NCBI GenBank assembly: GCA_900318775.1
Contig: ONLY01000018.1
Location: 1-64,000 of the forward strand
Length of the DNA: 64,000 bases
Direction: 5' to 3'
Origin: an uncultured Prevotellaceae bacterium
Lineage (GTDB): Bacteria > Bacteroidota > Bacteroidia > Bacteroidales > Bacteroidaceae
Below are positions 8,049-16,645 of the stretch, piece by piece. How positions within the stretch are numbered: position 1 is the stretch's first letter; each line of letters opens with the position of its first letter. The notes beneath the pieces were generated by a model. It saw only the letters and a program-made list of their open reading frames with translations. It did no database searches and was not told the origin of the DNA. The translations under genes and the position numbers were made by a program.

Positions 8049-10889
8049 TTATTGGAACTGCCACCAGTCAAAATTGAAGGTGCCATCCAACTGTTCGAAG
8101 TGCAGATAGAGGTCATGAACACCCTTCACATTCTCCACTTTCGTGCTGACAGCAGAGAACTTCTCGTCTGCACCTGTTGCCTTCACAGCAACGCGGCCAA
8201 TCTCCTTGCCGTCAATTCCGTCAATGGTCAGGACGATGTTGCCACGTCCCTTTGCTGAAGCCACACTGGCCATGAACTTCTTGGCGCCAGCGCTGCCAAA
8301 GTCCACACCTCTCAGACGGATATACTCACCTTCATCAATATCGGTGACATACATATTGACACGTCCTGTCGAATAAGGCATATCTTTCACAACGCCCGTA
8401 TTCTTGATGCCCATCTTGCAAGTCTTCAGATTCTTGCCCCAGGCCATCGTCTCAGCCTCCACGCGCTTGTAAGGATTGAGGAATTCTATCTGTTTCATAG
8501 GCTCCTGATCCAGCCAGTAAGGAATCTCCTGAATGGTGCCATCGGCATTGTAAGTGATTTCCTGACCGCTCACAGAACGGCGCTCGTGGTGTTCCCATGT
8601 GTCAATGTGCATGATGTCATAGTTCTGGCCAAACACATAGCTCTTGCCCTTATAATCGCAGATGCCAGGATGGTTGCCGCGGTCACGCTCTGTTGGACGC
8701 ATGATATAGCCCATCTCCGTCCACTTTCCTGTAGGGCTGTCACTCATCGCATAGCCCAGTGCCTCAGGACAGCAGGTTGAAGCGAATGCCATGTAATAGT
8801 GGCCATTGCGCTTGTAGAACCAAGGCCCCTCCTGATAATGCTGGATAGCCCAGTTGGCCTTCTGGTTCCAAGACACACGGAGATTGATTTTTGAGCCTTC
8901 TTCCTTCACGGGACGCATCATGCCGTCCTCTTGATTGAGCACATAGATGTCACCATCTGTAGAAATCATGTCCTCATTGAGTTTTACGCAATAAGCGTGT
9001 GGGTTGCCCCAGAACATCCATGCCTGACCATTGTCATCAATGAATACAGAGGGGTCAATATCATCCCAGTGCTCCTTCTGCCATACGAGTGGCTCACCGA
9101 GAGGGTCTTTGAAGGGACCATAAGGAGAGTCTGCCACCAGCACACCGATGCCATGTCCATGCAGAGGGGCATAGAGGTAGAACTTGCCATTACGCTCTAC
9201 GGTCTGAATAGCCCAAGCGCCGTTCTCACGACTGCGCCATTCGAAGTCACGCAATGAAGCCACAGCACCATGCTCTGTCCAGTTCACCATATCCGTAGTG
9301 GACCAAAGCAACCAGTCGTACATAAAGAAGCCTGCTGAGTTCTTCTCTTTCTCATCATGGATATCTTCAGGATGTGAGTCGTGAGAAGTGTAGAGGAACA
9401 GCGTGTCGCCCACTACCAATGGAGAGGGGTCGGCGGTGTACTTCGTGGTGAAGAGTGGCATATTGCACTCTTCGATGCCACGGAACTTCCACCAGTCGAA
9501 GTTCATAATCTTCACGCCCTTGCGACCACGGAACACGAAATAGAGGTCGTGAACACCTACTACAGGAGTGCGCAAGTCAACAACTTCTTCTTTCCATTCC
9601 TCCCAGCCACCGGTGTGACCCACTTCCAAACGTGCAATCACCTTGCCGTCAAGGCTGTCAATACGCACTTCAATCGCACCACCGCGCAAAGCACTTGCCA
9701 CGCTGGCTGTGAATGTGCGAGGTATTTTTCTGCCAAAGTTTACAGCTTGCAACTTGATGTAGTCGCCATCATGTGTCTCTGAAATGTAAACACCTGTCTT
9801 GTCGTTCCACTCGCTCTTGATACCCTTTGAGAAAGCCATTGTCTCAGCTTCCACACGCTCGTAGGGGTTCAAAGTGCCAATAGGAGCCACACCCTTATCT
9901 GTAGGCAGGATGGTTGGGAACGTTCCGTCAGCATTGAACTTAAACTCTTCCACAGCCACGCTGCGACCAAAACCGCCGCCACCTGGAAGTTTGCCAGTAT
10001 GGTAGAAGAAGTAATCATGTCCCTTGAAGCGCTCATAACCGCAGTGGTTAGTGAAGGAACCCGTGCCGCCTTCTGGCATGATAGTTCCCTTATAGGTCCA
10101 AGGACCTGCTGGTGAGGGAGCCTCCGAATAAGCGATATGCTCGGGCACACCGCCTGCGGCATACAGAAGATAGTATCCCTTCGAGGTCTTAGCACCCTTC
10201 TTGGCTGCTGCCATCTGAGGCTTTTTCATAATCCAAGGACCTTCTGTATAGGTGTCCTTATACTTCTTGCCTTTTTCACGCTTGGCCATGTCGGGAGCAC
10301 CGAAACCTTCTTCGGTCATGTCAAGGTTGAACACCTCGCCATCAAAGCTAATCATGTCTTTGTTCAGTTTGCCACAATACACTCGTGGATTGCCCCAGTA
10401 AATCCATGCCTGATCATCATCATCGATGAACACCGTCGGGTCGATGTGGTCCCAAGAGCCATTCTCATAGAGAGGCTTGCCAATGGCATCGCGGAATGGA
10501 CCTGTAGGAGAATCAGCCACAGCCACACCTATGGCCATACCGCCTGAGAGACGGGAATGGGCGCAGATGTACCAATAGAACTTGCCATTGCGTTCGATGC
10601 ACTGGCTGGCCCAAGCGCGGTCATCTGCCCAGCTGAAGCTTTCCAGCGCCAGCGGACTGCCATGATCGGTCCAGTTCACCATGTCGGCAGAACTGTACAC
10701 ACGCCATTCTTGCATCCAAAAGAAATCGGCTTTATCTTCATCGTGACCGGTGTAAACGTAAATTCTGTCGCCATGCACCATCGGAGCAGGGTCACTCGTA
10801 CACCAAGTTTGAACAAACGGATTCTGCGCAGCAGCAGAAAGCGGAAGCATTGCCCCCACTACACTTAACAAACGGAATAGTTTTCTCAT
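8049..10889 (-). CDS. Tandem GH43-CBM6-GH43-CBM6 hydrolase
   Basis: A 946-residue secreted protein with a signal peptide to about residue 22 and four modules: GH43 (about 24-330), CBM6-like (343-475), GH43 (480-800) and CBM6-like (815-946). Both blades keep the catalytic set. Domain 1 has CTSDPAP (base Asp33), DHIDPTVF and the general acid Glu in YTEGPW; domain 2 has YTADPSP, DDIDPSVF and YQEGPW. The family is chiefly beta-xylosidases and alpha-arabinofuranosidases. The duplication suggests two complementary activities on arabinoxylan, though this is inference. It is the first gene of the cluster and has its own -7 element. Confidence 0.93.
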   Translation of the reverse strand: MRKLFRLLSVVGAMLPLSAAAQNPFVQTWCTSDPAPMVHGDRIYVYTGHDEDKADFFWMQEWRVYSSADMVNWTDHGSPLALESFSWADDRAWASQCIERNGKFYWYICAHSRLSGGMAIGVAVADSPTGPFRDAIGKPLYENGSWDHIDPTVFIDDDDQAWIYWGNPRVYCGKLNKDMISFDGEVFNLDMTEEGFGAPDMAKREKGKKYKDTYTEGPWIMKKPQMAAAKKGAKTSKGYYLLYAAGGVPEHIAYSEAPSPAGPWTYKGTIMPEGGTGSFTNHCGYERFKGHDYFFYHTGKLPGGGGFGRSVAVEEFKFNADGTFPTILPTDKGVAPIGTLNPYERVEAETMAFSKGIKSEWNDKTGVYISETHDGDYIKLQAVNFGRKIPRTFTASVASALRGGAIEVRIDSLDGKVIARLEVGHTGGWEEWKEEVVDLRTPVVGVHDLYFVFRGRKGVKIMNFDWWKFRGIEECNMPLFTTKYTADPSPLVVGDTLFLYTSHDSHPEDIHDEKEKNSAGFFMYDWLLWSTTDMVNWTEHGAVASLRDFEWRSRENGAWAIQTVERNGKFYLYAPLHGHGIGVLVADSPYGPFKDPLGEPLVWQKEHWDDIDPSVFIDDNGQAWMFWGNPHAYCVKLNEDMISTDGDIYVLNQEDGMMRPVKEEGSKINLRVSWNQKANWAIQHYQEGPWFYKRNGHYYMAFASTCCPEALGYAMSDSPTGKWTEMGYIMRPTERDRGNHPGICDYKGKSYVFGQNYDIMHIDTWEHHERRSVSGQEITYNADGTIQEIPYWLDQEPMKQIEFLNPYKRVEAETMAWGKNLKTCKMGIKNTGVVKDMPYSTGRVNMYVTDIDEGEYIRLRGVDFGSAGAKKFMASVASAKGRGNIVLTIDGIDGKEIGRVAVKATGADEKFSAVSTKVENVKGVHDLYLHFEQLDGTFNFDWWQFQ

Positions 10890-10917
10890 TGATTGAATAG
10901 GTTTTAAATTCGTGTTG

Positions 10918-10925
10918 CAAAGATA
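10918..10925 (-). promoter_or_regulatory. -7 element of glycosidase cluster
   Basis: TATCTTTG on the minus strand lies 29 bp before the GH43 start codon. The -33 region is not clear. Confidence 0.65.
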
Positions 10926-10963
10926 ACACGAATCTCCTTGATTTACTTCCGTCTATGAAACAT

Positions 10964-10991
10964 CTTCTTTCACTTTTACTCACGAAAGAAG
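10964..10991 (-). terminator. Possible hairpin after MFS gene
   Basis: An 8-bp inverted repeat CTTCTTTC/GAAAGAAG lies about 50 bp past the MFS stop codon. There is no good T-run, so a terminator role is uncertain. Confidence 0.3.
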
Positions 10992-11041
10992 CCTTATGCG
11001 CTGCCAATCGCTGTTTCTCAGCCTCCCAGCCAACAATAGCG

Positions 11042-12220
11042 CTACCTCAAGCGGTTTTGGATAAAATGCTGCTTTGCATAAAGGAAATAAAACAAAACAC
11101 CTATCAGATTGATGATAAAAGCAAACCAAAAAGCTCCGGAATAATGCGTGTGCTCTATCACAATGCCACCCATCACCACACCGATGCCCATACCAATATC
11201 CCAGCAGGTCAACTGTGATGAGTTTGCCGTTCCACGCTTGTTGTTGGGAGCCAAATTGATAAACATCGTCTGCATGCCTGGCCAGATATGTCCATTGCCC
11301 AAACCGATAATGATAGCGGCGCCATAATAGCCCACTTCATTCTTGACAGCAGCAAAAAGCAGATAGCCAAAGAGACTGATGAGGATGCCATGATTGACAT
11401 TCTCCACCACCTTGCCCTTGCGGAGCGAACGTGCACCAATCAGACGGGAAAGGATAAGACCTCCACTGAGCACCGCAAACCAAATGCCCGTGCCTGCCGT
11501 GATGCCCAAGTCTTCCTTGCCATAAATGGCGAGATAGGTAGCCAAGACACCATACGAAACACCCACGCATACCATCACGACACCTTCGCTCCATCCTTTC
11601 ACCAAGAAGAAGCGGTCAAAGGAAAGCGGGTCTTTATTGGGAACTATCATTTTAGGCGGGAAGTGTACCGTAGCGTTGATGGCGCATCCTATGCCTGCAG
11701 CCAGCAAGGCGATAAGAAAGATGATATTATAGTTGCCAATGGTGCTGTAGATGAACAAGCCCACCGTGGGAGCCATGCTTGTGGCAAGATTGTTCGACAT
11801 GCCATAATAGCCTATGCCTTCAGCACGACGCGAAGGATGCAGCACATCGATGGCGCAAGTGCTGTTCGCCACCGTGACAGCCCCCATGGGCGCACCGTGC
11901 ATCGTACGGATGAGAGTAAAGAGCACCATGGTGCCAGCTATCAGATAGCCAGCAAAGAATGCAAAAAAGAGGAAATAGCTCGTCAGCAGCACCACCCTGC
12001 GCGGAAAGCTGTCCACCAAATAGCCTGCGATGGGACGGGCAAGCAGCGCCGTCAAGGTATAGCCCGACAGCACCAGCCCTATCGTGTCCTTATCCGCATG
12101 ATAGGTCTCGCTCAGATACAGAGGCAAAAGCGGAGTGACAATCATGAACGAGAAGAAGATCATGAAGTTGGCACACCACACCTTCACATAATTCGCATTC
12201 CAAAGTTTTGCTTGTTCCAT
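11042..12220 (-). CDS. Major facilitator superfamily transporter
   Basis: A 392-residue inner-membrane transporter with about twelve hydrophobic segments. The loop motif RPIAGYLVDSFPRR after TM2 is the MFS GxxxDRxGRR-type signature. The open frame extends 15 codons upstream to 12265, but the -7 element TATCTTTG at 12230-12237 lies inside that extension. I therefore start at MEQAKLWNANYVK (12220), which also fits the family N-terminus. The substrate is unknown; drug or metabolite efflux is possible. The gene stands alone between aqpZ and the glycosidase cluster. Confidence 0.9.
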   Translation of the reverse strand: MEQAKLWNANYVKVWCANFMIFFSFMIVTPLLPLYLSETYHADKDTIGLVLSGYTLTALLARPIAGYLVDSFPRRVVLLTSYFLFFAFFAGYLIAGTMVLFTLIRTMHGAPMGAVTVANSTCAIDVLHPSRRAEGIGYYGMSNNLATSMAPTVGLFIYSTIGNYNIIFLIALLAAGIGCAINATVHFPPKMIVPNKDPLSFDRFFLVKGWSEGVVMVCVGVSYGVLATYLAIYGKEDLGITAGTGIWFAVLSGGLILSRLIGARSLRKGKVVENVNHGILISLFGYLLFAAVKNEVGYYGAAIIIGLGNGHIWPGMQTMFINLAPNNKRGTANSSQLTCWDIGMGIGVVMGGIVIEHTHYSGAFWFAFIINLIGVLFYFLYAKQHFIQNRLR

Positions 12221-12229
12221 AATTCCATG

Positions 12230-12237
12230 CAAAGATA
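12230..12237 (-). promoter_or_regulatory. -7 element very close to MFS start
   Basis: TATCTTTG on the minus strand ends only 9 bp before the preferred ATG at 12220. This leaves almost no 5' leader. Confidence 0.6.
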
Positions 12238-12362
12238 CAGCTTTTTTCTCACCCCGATGGCGCATCTTTCCCTAAAAAAGAGAAGTATTGATGAAGAACA
12301 ACCTTTCTCACCCACCAAGGGCACGAACACATGGCGCGCATGGGGTTTCAGCACCTCAAAAG

Positions 12363-12427
12363 CGGTGTGACTCACACCGTATAGGTCGGTCTGACTCACA
12401 CCGCCACCCTCGGTCTGAGTCACACCG
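12363..12427. repeat. Three-unit palindrome array, 24-bp period (copy 1)
   Basis: Three 17-bp units of consensus CGGTSTGASTCASACCG lie at 12363-12379, 12387-12403 and 12411-12427. They are separated by 7-bp spacers, so the period is exactly 24 bp. The first unit is a perfect palindrome around one central base. The array lies 25 bp past the aqpZ terminator and 143 bp before the MFS start codon. A second array with the same design is at 45194-45258. Confidence 0.9.
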
Positions 12428-12451
12428 TTTTTATAGTGCTGGAATAGGGGC

Positions 12452-12492
12452 AAAAGAAAAGAGAGCGTGCCCCATCATACGGCACACCCTCT
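12452..12492 (-). terminator. Terminator of aqpZ
   Basis: On the minus strand AGAGGGTGTGCC pairs with GGCACGCTCTCT (12 bp, two G-T pairs) over a 8-nt loop, followed by TTTTCTTTTG. It lies 38 bp after the aquaporin stop codon. Confidence 0.8.
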
Positions 12493-12529
12493 TCATTATT
12501 TCTATAATCGTTTTGAGTACGGTCAATCT

Positions 12530-13201
12530 TTATTCTTCGGAACCGATAATCTTCCAGATGCCAGCAGCAATGGCAGCGCCAGCGAATGGACCCACGATAA
12601 ACACCCAAAGCTCACTGATGGCCTGTCCGCCCTGGAAGAGAGCAGGACCGATGGAGCGTGCGGGGTTCACAGAAGTGCCCGTATAGTGGATGCCCACCAA
12701 ATGAATCAGTATCAGCGAAAGACCGATAGCCAGACCTGCGAAATTGCCTGCACCCTTCTTTTCGTCTGTAGCGCCAAGCACTACCAATACAAAGATGCAA
12801 GTGAGCACAATCTCAGCAATGAGACCTGCCACCAGTCCGTGAGCGCCGCAACTGTTAGCACCAGTCAAGGTGCCACCCGCCTGAGCCTGGTCATAAGAGG
12901 TCAGCGCAAACAGAATAGCAGAACCGATAACGGCGCCAATCACCTGGAAAATCATGTACATCGCAGCATCCTTTCCGCTGATGCGCTTTGACAAGAGACA
13001 GCCCAAAGTGATAGCTGGATTGATGTGACAACCCGAAACACCGCCAATCGCATAGGCCATCGCCACTACCGCTAAGCCAAAAGCCATAGCTGTGCCAACC
13101 ACCGATGCAATGTCTGAGCCACAATTGAGCGACACGGCAGTACCGCATCCAAGGAGCGTAAGAACCATTGTTCCCACCATTTCTGCTAAATACTTCTTCA
13201 T
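12530..13201 (-). CDS. aqpZ: Aquaporin (MIP family), AqpZ-like
   Basis: A 223-residue inner-membrane water channel with six membrane spans. Both half-helix motifs are intact: HINPAITLG near residue 61 and SVNPARSIGPAL near 180. The Arg after the second NPA and the His before Ile-Asn fit an orthodox water-selective pore rather than a glycerol facilitator. The length is normal for AqpZ. The gene follows the DUF4831 gene by 58 bp and no -7 element is seen in that gap, so readthrough from the nnr transcript is possible. A terminator follows it. Confidence 0.93.
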   Translation of the reverse strand: MKKYLAEMVGTMVLTLLGCGTAVSLNCGSDIASVVGTAMAFGLAVVAMAYAIGGVSGCHINPAITLGCLLSKRISGKDAAMYMIFQVIGAVIGSAILFALTSYDQAQAGGTLTGANSCGAHGLVAGLIAEIVLTCIFVLVVLGATDEKKGAGNFAGLAIGLSLILIHLVGIHYTGTSVNPARSIGPALFQGGQAISELWVFIVGPFAGAAIAAGIWKIIGSEE

Positions 13202-13259
13202 AGGTTTTTAATGTTTTAGAGATTATAAAATAAGGTTGTGTCAAGTCGTGCCAAGGGGA

Positions 13260-14309
13260 TTATTGTGCCAGTTGCACAATTCCTCCCGTTGCGGGGTTCA
13301 GCGTCAGCTTCGTAGTCACCCCTTTATTAAATAATGTGGGGCTCAACGTATCAATGGTGCCAAACTGAGCAAAAGGAAGCTCACGCTCATACAGCGTGCC
13401 ATTCATTGTGGACAGCTGCACCTTTGCCATGCTCGGCATATTATACACCAGTCCTACTATCTTGCGCTTCACCAAGTCTTTCTCTTCAGGCAATACCACC
13501 GTATGCTGGTCTTTGAGCGAGAGGAAGTAAGGTTCGCCTGCGAGGTCATCCGCATCCACAAAACCCAACTTGCGAGAGAAACGGAAGAGAACCTCTTTCT
13601 CTACATCAGCTACAGGCTCATAACTATATGACTTTGAAACCCATGTAGTATCTTTACAACCCACAAACAGCTGCGTCAGCGCTTCTTCCTGCCGGTCCAA
13701 TTCGCTCAGCACAATCTTGAGCGAAGCACCGTCCTTAGGCATTGACTCCACTTGTCCACGCTTGATAGCATTCTTGCTTTCACGGATATCCAGAATTTCC
13801 TGAGCCGTCAGCTCCGCCATCTTTGCCGTCGAAGTGGCAGAGAGGATATCCTCTGTCAAATACTGACGTGCGTCCAGCTGGTGATGGGTAGAACGACTGG
13901 CAGGAAGAGAACGTTCCTCCAGTTCCGTCTGCGTGTTGACAGCCACCAGAATACCGCTTTCCGTCAGTTGCGCCATCGGAGCCACCGTCTTGTCCTTCAT
14001 CTTCACCGTGTACACCTTTGCCGTATCGGGCACACCCGTCTGATATACTTCCAGCTCCGTCAGCGTCCATGTCGTCGAAGGCTCGGTGCTGACACCCTGA
14101 ATGTGCAGATACCGCTCTGCATACTTGGCATATTCACCGGGCACATACACCACCTTCTGCGCAGATGCATCCACATTCAGCACCGTCTTGGGCAAGGCGT
14201 AATTCACGCCATTGGCAGCTATGCCCGGATTAAACTCTGTCACTTGTGTCTGAGCATTTGCGCCCCATGCCATCAAGGCCGCAAAAGCTATTATCATTGT
14301 TTTCTTCAT
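13260..14309 (-). CDS. DUF4831 family exported protein
   Basis: A 349-residue protein with a signal peptide (MKKTMIIAFAALMAWGANA), probably periplasmic or outer-membrane associated. I recognise the DUF4831 family of Bacteroidetes, whose function is not known. The open frame extends upstream to 14375, but that part lies inside the nnr gene, so Met23 (14309) with its signal peptide is the real start. It lies 7 bp after the nnr stop codon, indicating an operon. The C-terminal part has beta-rich repeats and no recognisable catalytic motif. Confidence 0.82.
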   Translation of the reverse strand: MKKTMIIAFAALMAWGANAQTQVTEFNPGIAANGVNYALPKTVLNVDASAQKVVYVPGEYAKYAERYLHIQGVSTEPSTTWTLTELEVYQTGVPDTAKVYTVKMKDKTVAPMAQLTESGILVAVNTQTELEERSLPASRSTHHQLDARQYLTEDILSATSTAKMAELTAQEILDIRESKNAIKRGQVESMPKDGASLKIVLSELDRQEEALTQLFVGCKDTTWVSKSYSYEPVADVEKEVLFRFSRKLGFVDADDLAGEPYFLSLKDQHTVVLPEEKDLVKRKIVGLVYNMPSMAKVQLSTMNGTLYERELPFAQFGTIDTLSPTLFNKGVTTKLTLNPATGGIVQLAQ

Positions 14310-14316
14310 GTTCCAA

Positions 14317-15867
14317 TCAATTTTGCTTGCCCCGCAATGCACGGAAGGCGCGAGGCAAATAATCAACAAGGTCACTGGCTATCAAGCTCTCCTCGCACAG
14401 CTCCTCTGCCACGATATCGCCAGCCAGTCCATGTAGATACACACCCAAGCGGGCTGCCATCTCAGGCGGATACGACTGAGCCAAGAGCGCCAAGATGATG
14501 CCCGTCAACACGTCACCCGAACCAGCTGTCGCCATTCCCGGATTGCCCGTCGAATTGAAATAGACATTGCCCTCGGGCGTGCAGACAGCAGAATATGCAC
14601 CCTTGATGATGATATACAGCTGCTGGCGCATCGCCAAATCGCGTGTACGCTCCAGTTCCTCGTAGGAGTTGCGCGTTGTGCCGATAAGGCCAAACAACTC
14701 TTTCTTGTGAGGTGTCAAGATGCAATACTTGGGCAGCTGGGCAATCCATCCACGGTGAGAGCCACAGATGTTGAGCGCATCCGCATCAATCACAGCAGGA
14801 CATTTCGCTAGGCTGACCTGTTCAATAAACGCTTGTGTCGTATAGGAAGACGTGCCGATGCCAGGACCGATGCCCATCGCATCGTAGTCCGCAGTGTCAA
14901 ACGACTGGCTGAAGCAGTTGTTATCCACATCCACATTCAGCACCGCTTCTGGCACAGCGCTCTGGAGCACTCTCACGTTGCATTCTGGCGTGCGCACCGT
15001 CAACTTCCCCACTCCTCCGCGCAGACACGCTTTCGCGCTCAGCACGGCAGCACCAGCCATGCCTTTCTTTCCGGCTATCAGCAGCGCTTTTCCGACACTA
15101 CCCTTGTGGGCAAAGCGAGAACGCTTCTTCAGCGCCATCTTGAACTCATCTTTCTCTGTCAGGAAATAAGGCGTCTTGGTCTCCTCATTCTCTGGGTCTT
15201 GAATACCGATGTCCAGCACCTCCCATTCGCCCACATAAGGCTCATTCTCAGGGAAGAAAAATGCCAGTTTCGGATTCTGGACCGTGTAGGTGACATCAGC
15301 CTTCACGATATGTGTCATCACATTGTAAGTGTTGTCCTCACACATCAGTCCTGAAGGCACATCAATCGCCACCACAGTGGCAGGCGATGCGTTGATATAT
15401 TTCACCACCGACGCAAAACCTCCGTTCAAGGGGCGGGAAAGCCCGGTGCCAAACAAGCCGTCAATGACCAAATCGTCCTTTTCCAATACCGGCGGCTTAA
15501 ACTCCGAAGTAACCTCCGTGAACATCACGCCATAAGGCCTCATCGCATTCTGTTCATCCATCTGATACTTCATCAATCGCTGCTTGTTCGTCTCGCAGTC
15601 GGGCGACAGGCTGTCAGACGTGTTGAAAAGATAGACCGTCACCTTATATCGAGCCTCACACAGCATACGGGCAATCGCCAATGCGTCGCCGCCATTATTG
15701 CCTGGGCCTGCAAAAATCTTTATGGGAGTGTCAACAGTCCAACGGGCACAAATCTTGTCAGCCATCGCACGCGATGCTCTCTCCATCAAATCAATGGAAC
15801 TGACCGGTTCATGCTCTATCGTGTAATTATCAATAATCTTAAATTGAGCTGCAGTTAATATCTTCAT
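14317..15867 (-). CDS. nnr: Bifunctional NAD(P)H-hydrate epimerase/dehydratase
   Basis: A 516-residue fusion that repairs hydrated NAD(P)H. The N-terminal YjeF_N epimerase domain (about 1-220) has AGPGNNGGDALAIAR and FGTGLSRPL. The C-terminal ribokinase-fold dehydratase (about 240-510) has KGSVGKALLIAGKKGMAGAA, LTPHKKE and the ATP/ADP-binding end GNPGMATAGSGDVLTG. The start is set at MKILTAAQF (15867); the open frame runs 20 codons further but the -7 element at 15908-15915 lies in that extension. The product is cytosolic. The DUF4831 gene follows immediately. Confidence 0.95.
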   Translation of the reverse strand: MKILTAAQFKIIDNYTIEHEPVSSIDLMERASRAMADKICARWTVDTPIKIFAGPGNNGGDALAIARMLCEARYKVTVYLFNTSDSLSPDCETNKQRLMKYQMDEQNAMRPYGVMFTEVTSEFKPPVLEKDDLVIDGLFGTGLSRPLNGGFASVVKYINASPATVVAIDVPSGLMCEDNTYNVMTHIVKADVTYTVQNPKLAFFFPENEPYVGEWEVLDIGIQDPENEETKTPYFLTEKDEFKMALKKRSRFAHKGSVGKALLIAGKKGMAGAAVLSAKACLRGGVGKLTVRTPECNVRVLQSAVPEAVLNVDVDNNCFSQSFDTADYDAMGIGPGIGTSSYTTQAFIEQVSLAKCPAVIDADALNICGSHRGWIAQLPKYCILTPHKKELFGLIGTTRNSYEELERTRDLAMRQQLYIIIKGAYSAVCTPEGNVYFNSTGNPGMATAGSGDVLTGIILALLAQSYPPEMAARLGVYLHGLAGDIVAEELCEESLIASDLVDYLPRAFRALRGKQN

Positions 15868-15907
15868 TGTACTGTTGGGGTTGAAGGTACAGACATGCTT
15901 TGATGTG

Positions 15908-15915
15908 CAAAAATA
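15908..15915 (-). promoter_or_regulatory. -7 element of nnr
   Basis: TATTTTTG on the minus strand lies 41 bp before the chosen nnr start. It is divergent from the hpt promoter. Confidence 0.55.
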
Positions 15916-15994
15916 GTGAATCAACATTGAAAAAGAGACGAAAATTGACTAAAATCACACTTCATTCACGTTTTTTCGAGTTATTATCACCTTT

Positions 15995-16029
15995 TTTGCC
16001 TTACAATAGGGATTTTTTGTGTAGCTTTG
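15995..16029 (+). promoter_or_regulatory. Promoter of hpt-adk-obg-pgeF run
   Basis: TAGCTTTG lies at 16022-16029 with TTTG at 15995-15998. The spacer is 23 bp, slightly longer than the usual 19-21. Confidence 0.6.
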
Positions 16030-16056
16030 CACTAAATAAGCACTATATTCATCGGC

Positions 16057-16593
16057 ATGATTACCATAAAGGACAAGCAATTTGAGATATTTATCAGTCA
16101 TCAGCAAATTGCAGACAAGGTCGCAGCATTGGCCACAAGACTCAACGCAGACTACCAGGACAAGAATCCTGTGCTCATTGTCATCCTGAATGGAGCATTC
16201 ATCTTTGCGGCTGATTTAGTGCGCCAGCTCACCTTCAACCACGAAATCCAATTTGCCAAGTTCTCCTCCTATCAGGGAATGGAGACAACTGGCGAAGTAA
16301 AGGAACTCATCGGACTCTCCATCGACCTCAAAGATCGGGACGTCATCATCGTGGAAGACATCGTGGACACGGGCATCACCATGGGAGAAGTGCTCCCCAC
16401 CCTTCAGGCCAAAGGCGCCAAGACGGTGGAGATAGCAGTTCTGCTCATGAAGCCGGGGAAACTGAGAGTTCCGCTCAGCGTGAAATACTGCGCCATGGAG
16501 ATTCCTAACGAGTTCATCGTGGGCTATGGTCTCGACTACGACGGCCTCGGCCGCAACTACAAAGACATCTACGTGGTGAAAAGCGAGGAGTGA
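16057..16593 (+). CDS. hpt: Hypoxanthine phosphoribosyltransferase
   Basis: A 178-residue cytosolic purine-salvage enzyme that makes IMP (and probably GMP) from the base and PRPP. The PRPP-binding motif is VIIVEDIVDTGITM at about 101-114. LIVILNGAFIFAADL is the upstream PPi loop, and KFSSYQG belongs to the flexible loop over the active site. The length is normal. It heads a plus-strand run with adk 52 bp downstream, grouping purine salvage with adenylate balance. Confidence 0.95.
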   Translation: MITIKDKQFEIFISHQQIADKVAALATRLNADYQDKNPVLIVILNGAFIFAADLVRQLTFNHEIQFAKFSSYQGMETTGEVKELIGLSIDLKDRDVIIVEDIVDTGITMGEVLPTLQAKGAKTVEIAVLLMKPGKLRVPLSVKYCAMEIPNEFIVGYGLDYDGLGRNYKDIYVVKSEE

Positions 16594-16645
16594 AGAGTGA
16601 GGATTTAACCGTTAAAACAACATTTAACTAACAATACAAACCCAA

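Noticed and set aside
12363..12427. Palindrome array as a CRISPR
   Set aside because: Spacers are 7 bp, one spacer is shared by two loci, and there are no cas genes.
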